Assembly (NCBI RefSeq): GCF_000964795.1
Contig: NZ_LANX01000001.1
Coordinates: 1,116,001-1,180,000, forward strand
Length of the DNA: 64,000 nt
Direction: 5' to 3'
Source: Candidatus Neoehrlichia procyonis str. RAC413
Lineage (GTDB): Bacteria > Pseudomonadota > Alphaproteobacteria > Rickettsiales > Anaplasmataceae
The notes beneath the pieces are model-generated. The model ran no database searches. It was not told the origin of the DNA and was given only the letters and a program-made list of their open reading frames with translations. Position numbers and translations under genes: made by a program. Below, one piece after another: positions 1-9,266 of the stretch (its first letter is position 1; every line of letters starts with the position of its first letter).

Positions 1-531
1 AGGAGGTGCTATACCTAAGTTATTATTTTTAAAAAATGGAAGTATTTCTTGGGCTAAGACAGATGTACTTACAGGTCCTATATGTCCTCCAGCTTCCATC
101 CCTTCTATAATGAGTGCGTCTGCACCTAATTTTATTAATCTTTTAGCTACAGAAAGAGAAGGCGCAAAACATATAATTTTGATTTTTGCGGCTTTAATAT
201 GATTTATTGTGGTGCTACTGGGAATGCCTCCAGCTAAAACTATGTGTGTAATTTTACTATTGATACATATTTTAATAAGTTCGCTTAAGTCTGGGTGCAT
301 AATTATTAAATTTACCCCAAAAGGATTACTAGTTAGCTTTTGTGTTAATTCTATGTCAAATTTTAAATGTGTAGGAGATACAGCTCCACAAGCTAATACA
401 CCAAACCCTCCTGCGTTTGATATTGCAGATACCAAATATGGTTCTGAAACCCAACTCATGGCTCCACCCATAATCGCATATTTGCTGCCTAGAAATTCTG
501 TACCCTTTTTCCATAAATTTGAAAGTATCAT
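1..531 (-). CDS. NAD(P)H-dependent flavin oxidoreductase (nitronate monooxygenase / FabK-like), 5' part, cut by window edge
   Basis: The minus strand is open from an ATG at 531 to the window edge, giving 177 residues of the N-terminal part of a TIM-barrel FMN enzyme. The family includes nitronate monooxygenase and the enoyl-ACP reductase FabK; the sequence here cannot tell which activity applies. Visible signatures are an early Met-Gly-Gly-Ala-Met segment, a Gly-Gly-Phe-Gly-Val loop and Glu-Ala-Gly-Gly-His-Ile-Gly near the edge, which form the flavin phosphate-binding face in this family. The start lies 7 bases after the stop of the upstream cytochrome b561 gene on the same strand, so the two are probably co-transcribed. 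The C-terminal half is outside the window. Confidence 0.8.
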   Translation of the reverse strand, partial: MILSNLWKKGTEFLGSKYAIMGGAMSWVSEPYLVSAISNAGGFGVLACGAVSPTHLKFDIELTQKLTSNPFGVNLIIMHPDLSELIKICINSKITHIVLAGGIPSSTTINHIKAAKIKIICFAPSLSVAKRLIKLGADALIIEGMEAGGHIGPVSTSVLAQEILPFFKNNNLGIAPP

Positions 532-538
532 ATATTTT

Positions 539-1051
539 TTATGTAATGCGTTTGAAAATGTTTTCTTTGTCTATTATTAAATGTTTAAATGTTCCTAAAA
601 CATGTAACATTATTAAGATAGTTATTATATATGAAGATGAGGTATGAATTTTATTATATAAAAAAGCTAGACTTTTATTTTGAGTAAATATTAATGGAAC
701 ATCAAAAAATATTATTTTAATTGCTTTGCCTGAAGCTGATGACATCATATATCCGGATAAAGGCATAACTATCATAAAAAAATATAATAATGTGTGTACA
801 TATTTGGAAACTATAATAGAAAAATATGAAGTTGTTTTAGAATGTGAAGGTATTTGTGAAAAAATACGACAAAAAATTCTGAATATAATTAATATCATAG
901 ATACAATACCTAATGCTTTGTGTACGACGTATAAAGTATCTTTGATACTACTAGATGATGTTTTTATGTAGAAGCCTAAAATTATTATAGATATAATTAC
1001 TAAAGCCATTAACCAATGTATTATTCTTAAAAAGATACTATATTTCCACAC
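539..1051 (-). CDS. cytochrome b561 family membrane protein
   Basis: This 170-residue protein has four hydrophobic helices and the cytochrome b561 (CybB-like) layout. An N-terminal Arg-Ile-Ile-His-Trp-Leu carries the first haem-ligand histidine. Further histidines lie in helices 2 (VVHKALG) and 4 (MLHVLGTFKHL). The family is a di-haem inner-membrane protein that passes electrons between quinols and soluble or periplasmic acceptors. The best start is a GTG at 1051, because the first residues match the family N-terminus; no strong ribosome-binding site is visible. The gene sits directly upstream of the flavin oxidoreductase gene. Its exact redox partner is unknown. Confidence 0.85.
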   Translation of the reverse strand: MWKYSIFLRIIHWLMALVIISIIILGFYIKTSSSSIKDTLYVVHKALGIVSMILIIFRIFCRIFSQIPSHSKTTSYFSIIVSKYVHTLLYFFMIVMPLSGYMMSSASGKAIKIIFFDVPLIFTQNKSLAFLYNKIHTSSSYIITILIMLHVLGTFKHLIIDKENIFKRIT

Positions 1052-2064
1052 TATCTTAAGGTTTTATATATTATTAATTAAGTGATATATATCACAGTGT
1101 TTGTATTCTTCAATAAAATTTTTTTATAAATATCGTAATTTTTTTATGTGAAATGCTGAAAATGTTTAATCTACTACTAGATATTTAAATGTTAATTTTC
1201 CGAATGAATAGCTTTATAAAATAGTTAATGCGTGTCAGATAGGAAGTAAGTTTAGAAGTTAAATTTAATTTCTTAGTAAATATTAATAAGGATAAGAAAA
1301 TGTTGATCGATGTATTTAAAAATAATAACACTGTATATCTAGGTAAAAGTATAATTACCAAGTCTGCAAGTTTATGAACATAATTTTTAATTTTATATTT
1401 TGCATAATAACAAACACACTAATATATTTTACAAATCATTTTTTTACATAGTTTAAGGCAATATTTAATGTTCTTAACAGAGTCATTTCATTACAAATGT
1501 AAATAGGGTATGTTAATATAGTTACCTGCTAAATAATTTAGCCTTGTATGAAAATATTCTACAATAATTTTGATTTATACATTGTAACGATATATATGAT
1601 ATTATTTTTATGCTTGCTCATAAGTTAATTAATAATGATACTGTTAATTTTCTTGTGTATCAAAATATTGCTTATAAACATGTAGTGGCCAGAAAATACT
1701 TAACTTGTTATAGTATTGTGCACTATATATAGGTGTAATATTGCTTTATTAATTACGGTTGTTTGTATAAAAACTCTTTTGATCATTTTAAATGGTTTTA
1801 TTTGTTATAAGTTGTTCTTTAACTCTTACACTTTTTTTTCGAGCTAAATTTATTTGGCATATTAAGTGTTTTTAGATTAATTATGACCATATTGCGACAT
1901 ATGATATTTATTGTTTAAATGTGTGTTATTTAGATTTTAAACAGATACCTTAATTATTAGTCCTGTTTTCTTTAACTTTTTGTTATGCTGAAAAATTTGG
2001 CATAATATCATGTGCGTATGATATTTATTATTTAAATCTGTATTATTAGATTTTAAATGGATAC
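1052..2064. other. 1-kb AT-rich spacer, no gene recognised
   Basis: There is no open frame of useful length and no RNA gene I recognise. The last 170 bases are occupied by a partial tandem duplication of the 3' end of the neighbouring permease gene, listed separately. The rest looks like eroded non-coding DNA, which is common in this family. The promoter of the b561 gene should lie near 1060-1120, but I see no convincing -35/-10 pair. Confidence 0.5.
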
Positions 2065-2123
2065 TTAATTATTAATTCTGTTTTCTTTAACTTTGTCGTG
2101 CTGAAAAATTTTACATAATACCA
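1900..2123. repeat. diverged tandem duplication (period about 113-117 bp) of the 3' end of the fbpB-like gene
   Basis: Copy A (about 1900-2010) and copy B (about 2017-2123) align along their length: tatgatatttatt, agattttaaa, a stretch ending ttctttaact, then gctgaaaaattt and cataata. There are a few substitutions and small gaps. Copy B contains the stop codon and last codons of the permease gene on the minus strand. Copy A is therefore a non-coding remnant of the gene end lying downstream of it. Tandem duplication with later erosion is a known source of spacer growth in Ehrlichia genomes. Confidence 0.75.
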
Positions 2124-3681
2124 TAACACATATTAATCCTACAATAACTATAGTTAACGCATAAGGTGCAGCATCCATATATCTCTCATCGCTTACAAGC
2201 TCGTATATGCAAGTGGCCATAGTTTCAAAATTAAATGGCCTGATTACTAAAGTTGCTGATAGTTCTTTAATTGTATCAATAAACACTAGCAAAAATCCTA
2301 CCAGTATGCTTTTCTTTAACATAGGAATATGTACATTAAAACATGTTGATATTACACCATGACCCATTAAAGAAGAAGACCAATCTATCTCCTTAGGAAT
2401 TTTACTAAAACCCGATTCAATAGGCCCTAATGCACCAGCAAAAAACCTAAAAGTATAAGAATATAATAGCCCAATTATTGTACCTATAAGGGTAATATTA
2501 AAAAAATATGAACTAATTATTTGTGATATTTTTCCAAGTAATACCATAATACTAATTGCAATAATGGTATTGGGAATAGCATATCCCATAGCAATAAACC
2601 TGATAAGATAAGACAAAAACTTGTTATTACGTGTTATATATGATACCGCTATAGATATAGTTACAGTAATAATGGATGTCATTAGTGCTATACTAATACT
2701 ATTGAAAACAATAATGTAAAACCTTGCATTATCTACTAACATATGTAATCTTTCGATAGTCCAGTAAATTAGTGGCAATACAGGGAGAATAAATCCTATG
2801 AATACAGGTAATAAACAAATTAAATATATTAATATAATAGATGCTATATTATTGACATTCCATCTATGACAATAACCTGTATTCATTTTAATTGTTGTAT
2901 AAGATGCTTCATCTTTACGAACAAACTTCTCTACTATAATTAACAGAAATACAAAACATAAAGCTATAATAGCAAGAATACATGCAGAATATTTATCATG
3001 TAATAAAAACCAATGACGATATATTCCCGTAGTAAAAGTATTAATTGTGAGAAATTGAGGAGTACCAAAATCAGAAACTACTTCCATTAATACCAATGCA
3101 ATACCTGCAACTATAGTTGGACGAACTGCTGGTATGACTATTGATATGAGAATTTTGGATCTGGAATCACATAAAGTTGTAGCAACTGCTACTGTACTTC
3201 TTATCATTATGAATGCTGTCCTTGTTAGCATGTATACATAAGGATATAAATTAAACCCAATAATAATAATTCCCCAATATATTGACTTTACATCTGGAAA
3301 ATAGTAATCACCCTTATTACAGTGAAGTAATGCTCTTAAAAAACTTTGTACCGGACCAGCAAATCCAAAAATGTTAACATACACATAAGCTACTATGTAT
3401 CCTGGTATTGATAATGGTAAAAAAAGTGCGACTTCAAAAAATCTACGGCCTGGAAATGAGTAATAAGTAATAAACCATGCACTCATTACTCCAATAATTA
3501 ATACTATTATTCCTACGCCTATCATTAAAACAATAGTATTAACTGTATATTCGGGTAATAGAGTGGTAAATATATTAAGTTTTTCACTTTTTGTAAAAAC
3601 AATTGATATTAAAGAAAATATTGGTAAAGTAAATAGCACTGTTAAGGTAAATATAAATAAATTTTTAAAAAAATTTACCAT
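2065..3681 (-). CDS. fbpB: iron(III) ABC transporter permease (FbpB/SfuB type)
   Basis: This 538-residue inner-membrane protein has two fused binding-protein-dependent permease domains, roughly residues 50-260 and 330-530, and about 12 hydrophobic helices. This is the fused form used by FbpABC/SfuABC ferric-iron importers. The first domain has a coupling loop ending in IPAVRP and the second one ending in IPMLKK, both at the expected place for contact with the ATPase. The periplasmic binding protein and ATPase genes are not in this window, as is usual for the scattered transport genes of Rickettsiales. I chose the ATG at 3681 over an in-frame GTG two codons upstream. The 3' end is copied in the downstream spacer. 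Confidence 0.88.
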   Translation of the reverse strand: MVNFFKNLFIFTLTVLFTLPIFSLISIVFTKSEKLNIFTTLLPEYTVNTIVLMIGVGIIVLIIGVMSAWFITYYSFPGRRFFEVALFLPLSIPGYIVAYVYVNIFGFAGPVQSFLRALLHCNKGDYYFPDVKSIYWGIIIIGFNLYPYVYMLTRTAFIMIRSTVAVATTLCDSRSKILISIVIPAVRPTIVAGIALVLMEVVSDFGTPQFLTINTFTTGIYRHWFLLHDKYSACILAIIALCFVFLLIIVEKFVRKDEASYTTIKMNTGYCHRWNVNNIASIILIYLICLLPVFIGFILPVLPLIYWTIERLHMLVDNARFYIIVFNSISIALMTSIITVTISIAVSYITRNNKFLSYLIRFIAMGYAIPNTIIAISIMVLLGKISQIISSYFFNITLIGTIIGLLYSYTFRFFAGALGPIESGFSKIPKEIDWSSSLMGHGVISTCFNVHIPMLKKSILVGFLLVFIDTIKELSATLVIRPFNFETMATCIYELVSDERYMDAAPYALTIVIVGLICVMVLCKIFQHDKVKENRINN

Positions 3682-4196
3682 TAACACTTTTCTTTTATTT
3701 CACTATTTAATTAATCATATACTTATAATATATTATATCGAGAAATTTTATAAAGCATCGAAAAAAATTACTAAATACTAATGTAATTTATAATTTTCAC
3801 AGTACAAGAATGTAGAATTCTTTAGTAGAAATATTGATTAAGAGCTGTAGTAATTGCATTTTAGTAACCTTAATTTTTTAAATAAAGATATTTTGATGTA
3901 TATACGTACATAAAGTTATACTCTATAGTATTAGTTATTGAGAGTCTTTGCCTATTTTTAACTATATTCATATATTATGCTCGTACTTTTAGATGAAAGC
4001 ATGAATATTAAGATGATATTGGGAAGTGTTTATAATTTTTAGTAGAAGGTAAAATAAATGTTATGGATAACATGGATTAAATATTGTTAAAGTATTTTTT
4101 AGTCAAAGTGATAATTTTGTGGGGTAGATTATTTATGACTAGATAGCGTATAAATACTTATTGTTGCCCTAGCAAATTTTGTTTTATGCTGAATTA
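3682..4196. other. 515-base AT-rich spacer
   Basis: No gene, RNA or clear terminator was recognised. It lies between two minus-strand genes. Its left part should hold the promoter of the permease gene; the region around 3700-3780 is almost pure A/T and gives no distinctive promoter. Confidence 0.4.
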
Positions 4197-5717
4197 TTAT
4201 CTTTCTTTGAATGCTTTTTCAAATGTGCTGGTTATAGGTGTTAATAAATAGTTTAACAGAGTGCGTGATTGAGTGATAATGAATACTTCTGCTGGCATGC
4301 CAGGATATAGTTTTATATTTTTGAACTTTCCAAGCTGTAAGGATTTTGGAATAACAATTCGTATTGAATAATATCTTGTACCATTATATTCACTAAAAGC
4401 ATCTGCGGAAACCTGTGTCATAATACCATTAGCAAGTCCAAATTTTCTAATATTATATGCACTTAACCTTACTTTTGCTTTTAGTCCTATATATTTATCG
4501 TTTGAAATTATATTTTTTGAATTTGATTGAGCAGAAAGAATTTCTTCAATGTGTCTTGTAGGAATCTTAGCTTCAATGACTAAATCTTCATCGATTGGAA
4601 CTATGTCCATAATATTACTACCAGGAGATACTACTCCTCCTTCAGTATGATACTTTAAGCCTGTAACAATTCCATTTTGTGGAGATCTAATTATTGTACG
4701 CGTTAATACATCTTTAGCTGCTCTTAGTCTTTCCTTTAAATCTGCAATTGCTGAATCAGTATCTTTTAATTCTATATTGGTTTTATCCTGCATATTATTA
4801 ATAATGTTTATTATTTCTAGTTTGTTTTCCCCAATCTTTTGCTGTGTACTTGCAATTGCAGCTTTGATATGACCTAATTTTCCTTGAGCTTCTGCATGTA
4901 AGCGTTCAAGGTTAAGTATGTAAGGTTTGCTTATGTATCCGCTTTTAAGCAGTTTCTTTTTTGTGTTTAGTTCTTCTGTAATAAGAGTATATTGTTTTGT
5001 TTCTGATGTTAGTTGTGCTGATAATCCGCTTAATTCTTGTCTTAATTGTTTAATGCGTTGCTTTAATATTTTTATTTGTCCAGAGATATTCTTTCTGTAT
5101 GATAAAAATAATTGCTGCTGATTATCTAGGACCTTATTGACAGTTTGTATATCAGATAATGTGTATACATTAGATGGAAAGGTAATATTATTTAGGTTAT
5201 TTTTTATAGCAGTTAATCTTGCTTCTGTTGTTAGTAGCACTAGCATTTTTTCTTGCAAGATTGCTAAATTGGCTTTTGCAGCTGTATCATTTAAGTAAAT
5301 AAGAGGTTGATTTTTTTGTACTATTTCTCCTTCTTGTACTGAAATTTTTTTGATAATTCCTCCTTCAAGATGTTGTACAATTTGTCGATTAAGTGAGGAC
5401 ATTACTTCACCGACTGCAATAACGGCACCATCTAATGGCGCTGTTGCAGCCCATATGCCAAAAAAGCCAAAAAACATAATAATAATTACTAGTCCTGCAA
5501 ATAATGGTCCCCATGATACTTTTAATGCGTCATTAATTTTATGTTTGTTTTTAATGCGAAAAATGAAATTAACTATCGAGTCAATAACGGATGTTAATTT
5601 TCCAATAATTTTGGAGCTATGTTTGTTTGTTGTTCCATTTTTGTGAAGAGAATCGTGTCCTAAAAGTTGTGGTAGTGATAGACCTGTTTTTGTTATGGAT
5701 TGCAACCGTTTATACAT
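4197..5717 (-). CDS. type I secretion membrane fusion protein, HlyD family
   Basis: This 506-residue periplasmic adaptor belongs to the HlyD/PrtE/AprE family, which bridges an inner-membrane ABC exporter and the outer-membrane TolC channel. It has a cytosolic N-terminus of about 70 residues, one transmembrane helix at about 70-91, then the barrel-sandwich start (VQHLEGGIIKKI followed by VQEGEIV). A long alpha-hairpin with coiled-coil character follows at about 150-330, then the returning half-lipoyl segment (IIRSPQNGIVTGL) and a C-terminal beta domain. The length is slightly above the usual 430-480 because of the cytosolic extension. In Ehrlichia the type I system exports tandem-repeat and ankyrin effectors. 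The ABC exporter and TolC genes are not in this window. Confidence 0.9.
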   Translation of the reverse strand: MYKRLQSITKTGLSLPQLLGHDSLHKNGTTNKHSSKIIGKLTSVIDSIVNFIFRIKNKHKINDALKVSWGPLFAGLVIIIMFFGFFGIWAATAPLDGAVIAVGEVMSSLNRQIVQHLEGGIIKKISVQEGEIVQKNQPLIYLNDTAAKANLAILQEKMLVLLTTEARLTAIKNNLNNITFPSNVYTLSDIQTVNKVLDNQQQLFLSYRKNISGQIKILKQRIKQLRQELSGLSAQLTSETKQYTLITEELNTKKKLLKSGYISKPYILNLERLHAEAQGKLGHIKAAIASTQQKIGENKLEIINIINNMQDKTNIELKDTDSAIADLKERLRAAKDVLTRTIIRSPQNGIVTGLKYHTEGGVVSPGSNIMDIVPIDEDLVIEAKIPTRHIEEILSAQSNSKNIISNDKYIGLKAKVRLSAYNIRKFGLANGIMTQVSADAFSEYNGTRYYSIRIVIPKSLQLGKFKNIKLYPGMPAEVFIITQSRTLLNYLLTPITSTFEKAFKER

Positions 5718-5821
5718 AAGTTTAATAAGATAGGTGAGCTTACTTTATATCATAAAAACATAATAATTAAAATCTTTTATTTTTATGATTAAAAAAGCAT
5801 ATGTAAATGTATTGTTTTACT

Positions 5822-6439
5822 TTAAAATTTTACATGAAATATATTGTTGTCTGTATAAAATATGTTTTTTATACATGATTTAAATTTATGGAATGCTAGT
5901 ATATTATTAATATGCTTGTCTAGAAATGATAGAGTTTTTGTGTGATTTTCGGAAAGGTCATTTGTAAAGTATACTAATGTAGATATATAAATAGCGCTTA
6001 AAGTTAGTCTCTTAGTGTAGTAATTAAAATCTGTTGATAAGTCTCCCGAAATGTACCAAATGTTATTACTGATTTTAAATATGCACTGTGTTGCAAAGCA
6101 AGTATTCTTTGGAACACTAAAAAAGCGTAATATACTTTTAATTAGTTCTCTAAAATTTGGTAAAGTTTCATAATACAATAAGCATAGATTTATGCAGTGT
6201 TTGATTTTTTCATGAGTTTTAAAATTTGTGATGTTGTTAGTATTATGAAAATTAAAGGCAATAAATTTTTCTAGTTCTGTGTGCATATAGGTTATAACAT
6301 CATTAATGCCGTTGGGGAATTTGCAGAAACTATTGTGTAAATTTAATTGTATACATGCCTTTAATAGTGTGTTGTCATTTACACCGTAAAAAGGTATTAG
6401 TGCAATTGTTGTATTATTAATTAAAGAAATATCTTCCAT
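5822..6439 (-). CDS. COQ9 family ubiquinone-biosynthesis protein
   Basis: This 205-residue helical protein carries the COQ9 hallmark: a Trp at 128 followed by SGDLSTDFNYYTKR (about 131-144), then Leu-Thr-Leu-Ser-Ala-Ile-Tyr and a Thr-Leu-Ser-Phe-Leu-Asp block. The family Phe-Pro-x-Gly motif is at 41-44. COQ9 proteins bind lipid and help COQ7 hydroxylate a ubiquinone intermediate at the membrane. The ATG at 6439 is followed by a normal-length family protein. It lies about 100 bases downstream of the secretion adaptor's start on the same strand, without obvious functional linkage. The ubiquinone role is inferred from the family. Confidence 0.82.
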   Translation of the reverse strand: MEDISLINNTTIALIPFYGVNDNTLLKACIQLNLHNSFCKFPNGINDVITYMHTELEKFIAFNFHNTNNITNFKTHEKIKHCINLCLLYYETLPNFRELIKSILRFFSVPKNTCFATQCIFKISNNIWYISGDLSTDFNYYTKRLTLSAIYISTLVYFTNDLSENHTKTLSFLDKHINNILAFHKFKSCIKNIFYTDNNIFHVKF

Positions 6440-6692
6440 GTAATGTCATAATAAAACTATGAGCAATATAATAGCTGATTGTTAAATAATTTTAAAGAGA
6501 ATACTGAGAGAAGCTATGGCAATTTGTACCCAATGTTAATTGTGTGCTTTGTGATTAAAAGATTTAGTGTTAATTATAAAGTATAACTAGAGTTTTATTA
6601 TAATTTATGTGTTGATATCTATATTTTTTAGAGTTCTTGTTTTATAAATATTGCCATATATTAATGTATAAAAGTACTAAACGTTATAAATC

Positions 6693-8030
6693 ATGATTTT
6701 ATTACCTGATTATAAAGGCAAGAAAGTTGCAGTGTTTGGGTTGGGAAAGACAGGAATTTCTGTATTAAAGTCTTTATCATTGAGTGGAGCACAAGTATTT
6801 TTTTGGGATGATAATGTATCTGTATTAAAAAATATGGAAATGTTAGAGAATTGTTACTGTGTGCATCCTAATGAATACAATTGGAATGAGATTTCAAATT
6901 TGGTGCTAAGTCCGGGCATCCCTTATTTTGGTGATAAGCAGCATTGGGTTGTTAAATTAGCAAAATATCATAGTTGTCCTATAATTTCTGATATAGAGTT
7001 ACTTTATCAATCACAGAAAAAATCAAAGTTTGTTTGTATTACTGGGACCAATGGTAAATCTACTACAACTGAGTTAATAGGGTTAATCTTAAAATATGCT
7101 AAAATTAATGTTGAAGTGGGAGGTAATATAGGAAAAAGTGCTTTAACACTTAATCCTAATGCAGAAGTTTATGTATTGGAATTATCCTCACAACAAATAG
7201 ATTTATTGAATGTTATTGATATAGACATTGTTGTACTACTTAATATTACTGCAGATCATATGGATATTTATGGTAATATGGCGAACTACATTTCAGTAAA
7301 GACGAAAATACTAAATTACAGTAAAGTATCTGTGATAAATTATGATGATACTATTACCAATAAAGTTTTTAGAAATATTGTCGGTAATAAAATTGCATTT
7401 TCTTCTACTGTTAGATTAGACGAAGGAGTATCTTTTATAGATGATTGTTTATATATGGGAAGTAAAATATTAAAAATTGGAGAACTATATATTAATAAAA
7501 AACATAATCTAGAAAATCTAGCTGCTAGTTATATTGTTGCCAAACATATTAACATATCAGATGATATAATTATTCATGCTATGAAAAATTTTAAAGGGTT
7601 GAAACATAGAAACCAATTAGTAGGAAAGGTTCGTAATGTTTATTTTGTTAATGATAGTAAGGCAACTAATGCTTCCGCAACTGAAAAAGCGTTAATGTCT
7701 TATAAAAATATATATTGGATTGTTGGTGGAAGAAGTAAAGATATGGGAATTTCTAAATTATGGATGTATTTTTATCGTGTTAAAAAAGCTTTTTTAATAG
7801 GCGAATCAGTTAGTATGTTTGCGAAGTTAATGGAAGATAATAATGTTGATTATGTTAAGTGTTATGATTTAGAAGTTGCAGTTAAAATTGCATATGAACT
7901 TGCGATAAAAGATGTTCAAGATGCTATAATATTGTTATCTCCAGCTTGTGCCTCTTGGGATCAATGGAAAAACTTTGAAGAACGAGGGAATAAATTTTGT
8001 GAATTAGTGCAACAGCTAATAGCATTTTAA
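6693..8030 (+). CDS. murD: UDP-N-acetylmuramoyl-L-alanine--D-glutamate ligase
   Basis: This 445-residue cytosolic Mur ligase adds D-glutamate to UDP-MurNAc-L-Ala. The N-terminal Rossmann-like domain opens with VAVFGLGKTG. The ATP loop ITGTNGKSTT is at 116-125, followed by a metal-binding LNITADHMD segment. The C-terminal ligase domain holds NDSKATN and LLSPACASWDQW, both typical of MurD. Length is normal. It stands alone here, with murE about 38 kb away in the same window. Together they suggest a working early peptidoglycan pathway. A weak AT-rich hairpin follows the stop near 8065-8095. Confidence 0.95.
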   Translation: MILLPDYKGKKVAVFGLGKTGISVLKSLSLSGAQVFFWDDNVSVLKNMEMLENCYCVHPNEYNWNEISNLVLSPGIPYFGDKQHWVVKLAKYHSCPIISDIELLYQSQKKSKFVCITGTNGKSTTTELIGLILKYAKINVEVGGNIGKSALTLNPNAEVYVLELSSQQIDLLNVIDIDIVVLLNITADHMDIYGNMANYISVKTKILNYSKVSVINYDDTITNKVFRNIVGNKIAFSSTVRLDEGVSFIDDCLYMGSKILKIGELYINKKHNLENLAASYIVAKHINISDDIIIHAMKNFKGLKHRNQLVGKVRNVYFVNDSKATNASATEKALMSYKNIYWIVGGRSKDMGISKLWMYFYRVKKAFLIGESVSMFAKLMEDNNVDYVKCYDLEVAVKIAYELAIKDVQDAIILLSPACASWDQWKNFEERGNKFCELVQQLIAF

Positions 8031-9266
8031 TTTAAGTTAATGCAAAGGTTATTTGGTTTGATATTGCATGTTTGATAGTATATGCAAAAAAATTAAGTTG
8101 CAACTGGATATTGTTGGAAAAACCTAATAGGTATACTAGAAGACTTTTTGTATCTAAATATAATGTTTGTAATTTATCTATAACTTTTTAAATATAAAGC
8201 TATCAAATCACTATTTATACAAATGATATTGTATAGTCATATCTGTTAAATCTTACATAAAGAATGAATAGTATTATGTATTCTTCGTGTGTTATGATAG
8301 CTTTCTCATTGCTTTTATGATAAAGCACTGTACACAGGATTTTTATATTACTTCTAAACATCCATTTTAATATCAAGACTATTAACGTAAATATTGTCTT
8401 ATCTCAATGCTTATATCATCATAAATATATTCCTCTTTAATTCCCTTATCTTCTTTCATATGGTGTTTATATTGTGTATTAAAGATTATGTTTGGAAAAT
8501 TTTTTAATGCTGAAATTTTATGTAAATATCATAATGTATAAATATGCATTAGCAAATAAAGCTACAAAAGTATCAAAGTTATTTATAATGAAATATATAG
8601 GAGGACATAATTATATGTTATTAGAAATCATTTTACAAGGTTAACCGCGCCACTTATGATTAATATTTAATTGTTAAAATTATTTTTTGCCTTCAAAAAA
8701 AATTAACAAGAAGCATTCATAATAGTTTTGTATTCACAATAAAGTAAATTATGTAGTTTAATATTATGAGTTACAAAATTTTGAAGGTTTACTAAAAGGT
8801 ATAAAGCCACACTTCTTATTGTTTTATATACTGGCCAACTATTTTTTGAATAGAAAAACCTAGTACTGAGAGCTATTTTGTATTTTTTTGAAGGCAATTT
8901 TTTAAATAGAAAGTGCGCTACTCTTTTTATAAAGTTTTTACTAATATATAACATTGCCCTAATTTGCAACTTGAGTAAGTCACCTATTATATATCTGTAC
9001 ATTTTTGAGCAAACAAAATTGCTACCCTGTAAATTAAAAACTTTATACTTTAAGGTTTTGTATAACCTATACACAAAGCACACCAACCATCTAGAAAGGT
9101 ATAGCGTATCTTTTATAGGTTGATAACCACTGCTTTTGACAGTAACCATTAAGTAATAATATTATAACAGCACAATTGAATTATAGGCATATATGTAATT
9201 TTTGCAAGTGATAATTGCATAATTTTTATTAAATTTTATTTTGTAAGTACTTTATTGTATACATGT
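8031..9266. other. 1.2-kb gene-poor spacer with one doubtful open frame
   Basis: Between murD and tolB I see only the doubtful minus-strand frame at 8703-9149, listed separately, and a 9-codon frame with a good ribosome-binding site (aggagg at 8599-8604, ATG at 8615, stop at 8642). An imperfect inverted repeat pairs 8682-8703 with 8881-8900 (centres ttgccttcaaa and tttgaaggcaa). None of these is recognisable. Confidence 0.4.
8703..9149 (-). CDS. hypothetical protein, uncertain reality
   Basis: This is an uninterrupted frame of 148 codons in very AT-rich DNA, starting with ATG at 9149. The product would be basic and rich in Tyr, Lys, Leu and Phe. It has no recognisable domain, no clear signal peptide and no convincing membrane segment beyond short hydrophobic patches. 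The opposite strand is also open for 81 codons across the same region, which weakens the coding case. It could be a lineage-specific gene, a decayed gene or chance. I cannot assign a function. Confidence 0.25.
   Translation of the reverse strand: MVTVKSSGYQPIKDTLYLSRWLVCFVYRLYKTLKYKVFNLQGSNFVCSKMYRYIIGDLLKLQIRAMLYISKNFIKRVAHFLFKKLPSKKYKIALSTRFFYSKNSWPVYKTIRSVALYLLVNLQNFVTHNIKLHNLLYCEYKTIMNASC

Noticed and set aside
209-580. 123-codon plus-strand open frame
   Set aside because: It lies opposite the flavin oxidoreductase, whose motifs are clear on the minus strand.
3563-3781. 72-codon plus-strand open frame
   Set aside because: It mostly lies opposite the start of the permease gene, with no recognisable content.
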